A stretch of DNA of 6,600 nt, from the NCBI GenBank assembly GCA_046735055.1, contig JBKPSO010000251.1, positions 1-6,600 on the forward strand. Direction: 5' to 3'. A program made the translations under genes and the position numbers. Positions 5,120-6,600 of this stretch are shown here, piece by piece (the stretch's first letter is position 1; every line of letters begins with the position of its first letter). The notes beneath the pieces were generated by a model that saw nothing but the letters and a program-made list of their open reading frames with translations, had not been told where the DNA came from and ran no database searches. The DNA is from DATBLE01 sp046735055 (GTDB lineage: Bacteria > Actinomycetota > Thermoleophilia > Gaiellales > Gaiellaceae).

Positions 5120-6328
5120 CTAGCCCGGTGGAAGCCGGCCCGCGGCGGCGGTGAGCTCGCGCAGCCGAGCGGCATGGCGGCGCGTCAGCTGCCCGGGCCG
5201 GAGCTGCCAGCGCCAATTGCCCTTGCTCGTCCCGGGCATGTTCATCCGCGCCTCGCTGCCGAGGCCGATGATGTCCTGTGCCTGGACGATCGCGAGCTCC
5301 GCTCGCGTGGAGAGCGCGGCCTCGGTCAGCTCCCAGGGCGGCTCGATCCCCGGGAGCCCGGTCGCGCGCCGTTCGCGGGCCGAGAGCGTCCGCCACCAGC
5401 CGAGCGCGGTGTCGCAGTCGTGCGTCCCGACGTAGACGACGCTCCGGCGCGGATGGTTCTCGAGCCGGTGAAGGTTCGACGGCCTGCCGCCGTAGCCGAA
5501 TTGCATCACGACCATGCCCGGGATCCCGAGCTCGTCGCGCAGCTGGTGGACGCGCGGCGTGATTACGCCGAGGTCCTCGGCGACGAGTGGGAGCTCGCCG
5601 AGCTCGGGCTCGGCGGCGAGGAAGAGCGCCGCGCGGGGGCCGCGGCGCCACCGGCCGCGCCTGGCCGTCCTGTTGCCCTCCGGGACGGCCCAGTAGGAGA
5701 CGAAACCGCGAAAGTGGTCGAGGCGGGCGAGGTCGTAGAGCTCGAAGGTGCGGCGGAGGCGCTCGATCCACCAGCGGTAGCCCTGCGCGCGCATCGCCGC
5801 CCAGTCGTAGAGCGGGTTGCCCCACAGCTGGCCGACCGCGCTCAGAGCGTCTGGCGGCGCGCCCGCGACGACGCCGGTCTGGAACAGCTCGGGATGCGCG
5901 CTCACGTCGGCGGCGCCTGCCGCGACGTAGATCGGGATGTCGCCGAAGAGCCGGATGCCGCGTTCGGCGGCGTAGCGGCGGAGCGCGCCCCACTCGCGGT
6001 CGAAGCGCACCTGGTCCGCGACCGCTCCTCTGCCTGCAAACGAGGCCCAGTCGGCGATCCAGTAGCGCTCCCGCGCGACGAACTCCTCCAGCTCGTCCGT
6101 CGTTACTCGTGCGTCGGCCTTCTTCAGGAAGCCGGCGTGGGCGGCGAATGCCGACGACGACGCGTACGGGGAGCCGGCCCAGTCGGGCGGGCCGACCGGG
6201 AGCAGCGCCCACCACGACTGCCCCGCGTCGACGAGCCAGTCGACGAAGCGATCGGCCTCGCGGCCGAGCCTTCCGCCGGGCAGGGAGGAGACGTGCAGCA
6301 ACACACCGCTCGATCGACGAATCCGCAT
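5120..6328 (-). CDS. malQ: 4-alpha-glucanotransferase (amylomaltase, GH77), compact form
   Basis: MalQ moves alpha-1,4-glucan segments between maltodextrins and releases glucose, in the cytoplasm. The 402-residue protein carries the GH77 landmarks: GVLLHVSSLPG (8-18), GSPYASSSAFA (52-62), GDIPIYVA (129-136), GQLWGNPLYDW (166-176), ARLDHFRGF (201-209) with nucleophile D204, LVAEDLG (248-254) with acid/base E251, GTHDCDT (301-307) with transition-state stabiliser D304, and SEARMNMPG (358-366). Bacterial amylomaltases are usually about 500 residues or longer. The shortfall falls almost entirely between residues 62 and 129, where the usual helical insertion is missing. All catalytic residues remain, so it is probably active. 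THDCDT replaces the more common THDNDT. The ATG (6328-6326) directly precedes the conserved N-terminal strand. An AAGGGG purine run lies 14 nt upstream, farther than usual. It diverges from glgE. Confidence 0.96.
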   Translation of the reverse strand: MRIRRSSGVLLHVSSLPGGRLGREADRFVDWLVDAGQSWWALLPVGPPDWAGSPYASSSAFAAHAGFLKKADARVTTDELEEFVARERYWIADWASFAGRGAVADQVRFDREWGALRRYAAERGIRLFGDIPIYVAAGAADVSAHPELFQTGVVAGAPPDALSAVGQLWGNPLYDWAAMRAQGYRWWIERLRRTFELYDLARLDHFRGFVSYWAVPEGNRTARRGRWRRGPRAALFLAAEPELGELPLVAEDLGVITPRVHQLRDELGIPGMVVMQFGYGGRPSNLHRLENHPRRSVVYVGTHDCDTALGWWRTLSARERRATGLPGIEPPWELTEAALSTRAELAIVQAQDIIGLGSEARMNMPGTSKGNWRWQLRPGQLTRRHAARLRELTAAAGRLPPG

Positions 6329-6332
6329 ACGG

Positions 6333-6356
6333 TTTCAGGCGCCCCTTGCGCTGAAA
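6333..6356. promoter_or_regulatory. Interrupted palindrome in the malQ-glgE gap (possible operator)
   Basis: TTTCAG (6333-6338) and CTGAAA (6351-6356) form perfect inverted half-sites 12 bp apart, and CGC/GCG (6340-6342 with 6348-6350) extends the symmetry after a one-base bulge. It fills most of the 42-bp gap between the divergent malQ and glgE start codons, so a bound protein could control both. It could equally fold as a hairpin in a leader RNA. Confidence 0.45.
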
Positions 6357-6360
6357 GCTG

Positions 6361-6366
6361 ACGGTA
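6361..6366 (-). promoter_or_regulatory. Possible -10 element for malQ
   Basis: Minus-strand TACCGT (TANNNT) ends 32 nt before the malQ ATG, giving a leader of about 26 nt that would contain the AAGGGG purine run and the palindrome at 6333-6356. No clear -35 is seen; its expected position lies inside the glgE coding region. Confidence 0.3.
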
Positions 6367-6370
6367 CGCG

Positions 6371-6600
6371 ATGCCCCTTCCCCAGACGAGACCACCCCGT
6401 ATCCAGATCGAGGACGTCTGGCCGCAGATCGACTGCGGCCGCTACCCCGTCAAGCGGTCCGTCGGCGACGAGGTCGAGGTGTGGGCGACGACCTTCCGCG
6501 ACGGCCACGAGCTGCTCGGCGGAGCGGTGCTGTACCGGGCGCCCGGGGCGTCGGAATGGGAGGAGACGCCGATGCGGCAGGTCGAGCCGGACCGCTGGAC
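6371..6600 (+). CDS. glgE: Alpha-1,4-glucan:maltose-1-phosphate maltosyltransferase, N-terminal part (3' end outside window)
   Basis: GlgE transfers maltosyl units from maltose-1-phosphate to the non-reducing end of alpha-1,4-glucans, the polymerising step of the TreS-Pep2-GlgE-GlgB pathway. Only the first 76 codons are present. RIQIEDVWPQIDCGRYPVKR (10-29), the following GDEVEVWATTFRDGHE (32-47), and a YRAPG...W...PM spacing match the N-terminal beta-sandwich domain of GlgE. The catalytic GH13 domain lies beyond the window, so activity cannot be judged. ATG 6371 is chosen because an in-frame TGA lies at 6359-6361 and no other start falls before the conserved block. No strong Shine-Dalgarno site is visible; GAAAG ends 13 nt upstream. 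Its pairing with malQ suggests shared handling of maltodextrins and glycogen. Confidence 0.88.
   Translation, partial: MPLPQTRPPRIQIEDVWPQIDCGRYPVKRSVGDEVEVWATTFRDGHELLGGAVLYRAPGASEWEETPMRQVEPDRW

Noticed and set aside
4722..6395. A 557-codon open frame on the minus strand over malQ
   Set aside because: It is Arg/Pro/Ala-rich with no family motifs and covers malQ in another frame; typical shadow in GC-rich DNA.

Overview
The window is very GC-rich (about 70% by eye) and densely coded, with strong G/C preference at third codon positions. It looks like actinobacterial chromosome. Support comes from a CYTH-CHAD protein and a Nudix hydrolase beside polyphosphate genes, the N-terminus of a GlgE-type maltosyltransferase, and promoters that appear to give leaderless mRNAs. 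A deep-branching actinobacterium such as Thermoleophilia would fit, but that is inference. I see no mobile element, CRISPR array, rRNA or tRNA.

Left two thirds: a polyphosphate cluster. It begins with the C-terminal half of polyphosphate kinase 1 (1-925, +), followed by an exopolyphosphatase-family Ppx/GppA protein (1059-1958, +). Converging on these from the right are a CYTH-CHAD protein (3858-2437, -) and a one-domain Nudix hydrolase (2437-2051, -), whose start and stop codons overlap as TGATG. Next come a divergent 54-residue zinc-ribbon protein (3997-4161, +) and an orphan PhoB/OmpR-type response regulator (4227-4931, +). The kinase makes polyP, Ppx probably degrades it, CYTH may cleave triphosphate, CHAD binds polyP, and the Nudix enzyme probably cleans up nucleotides or dinucleoside polyphosphates.

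The most interesting signal is regulatory. The leader of ppx (993-1025) and the divergent gap between the CYTH-CHAD and zinc-ribbon genes (3925-3968) both carry TTCACC-type direct repeats with 11-bp or 22-bp periodicity. This is the architecture of actinobacterial PHO boxes bound by PhoP. In the second case the array occupies the place of the -35 element and is followed by a TANNNT -10 that would start transcription exactly at the ATG. The response regulator has an equally well placed TANNNT. Together these suggest a phosphate-controlled polyphosphate regulon with a PhoB-like regulator encoded inside it.

Right third: alpha-glucan metabolism. An unusually compact 4-alpha-glucanotransferase (malQ, 6328-5120, -) diverges across a 42-bp gap from glgE (6371 to the window edge, +). 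A 24-bp interrupted palindrome sits in that gap.

Gaps between genes: 926-1058 holds hairpins and a PHO-like box; 1959-2050 (convergent) shows no convincing terminator; 3859-3996 is the divergent control region; 4162-4226 holds the regulator's promoter; 4932-5119 (convergent) holds hairpins and an 11-bp tandem repeat; 6329-6370 is the malQ/glgE control region.
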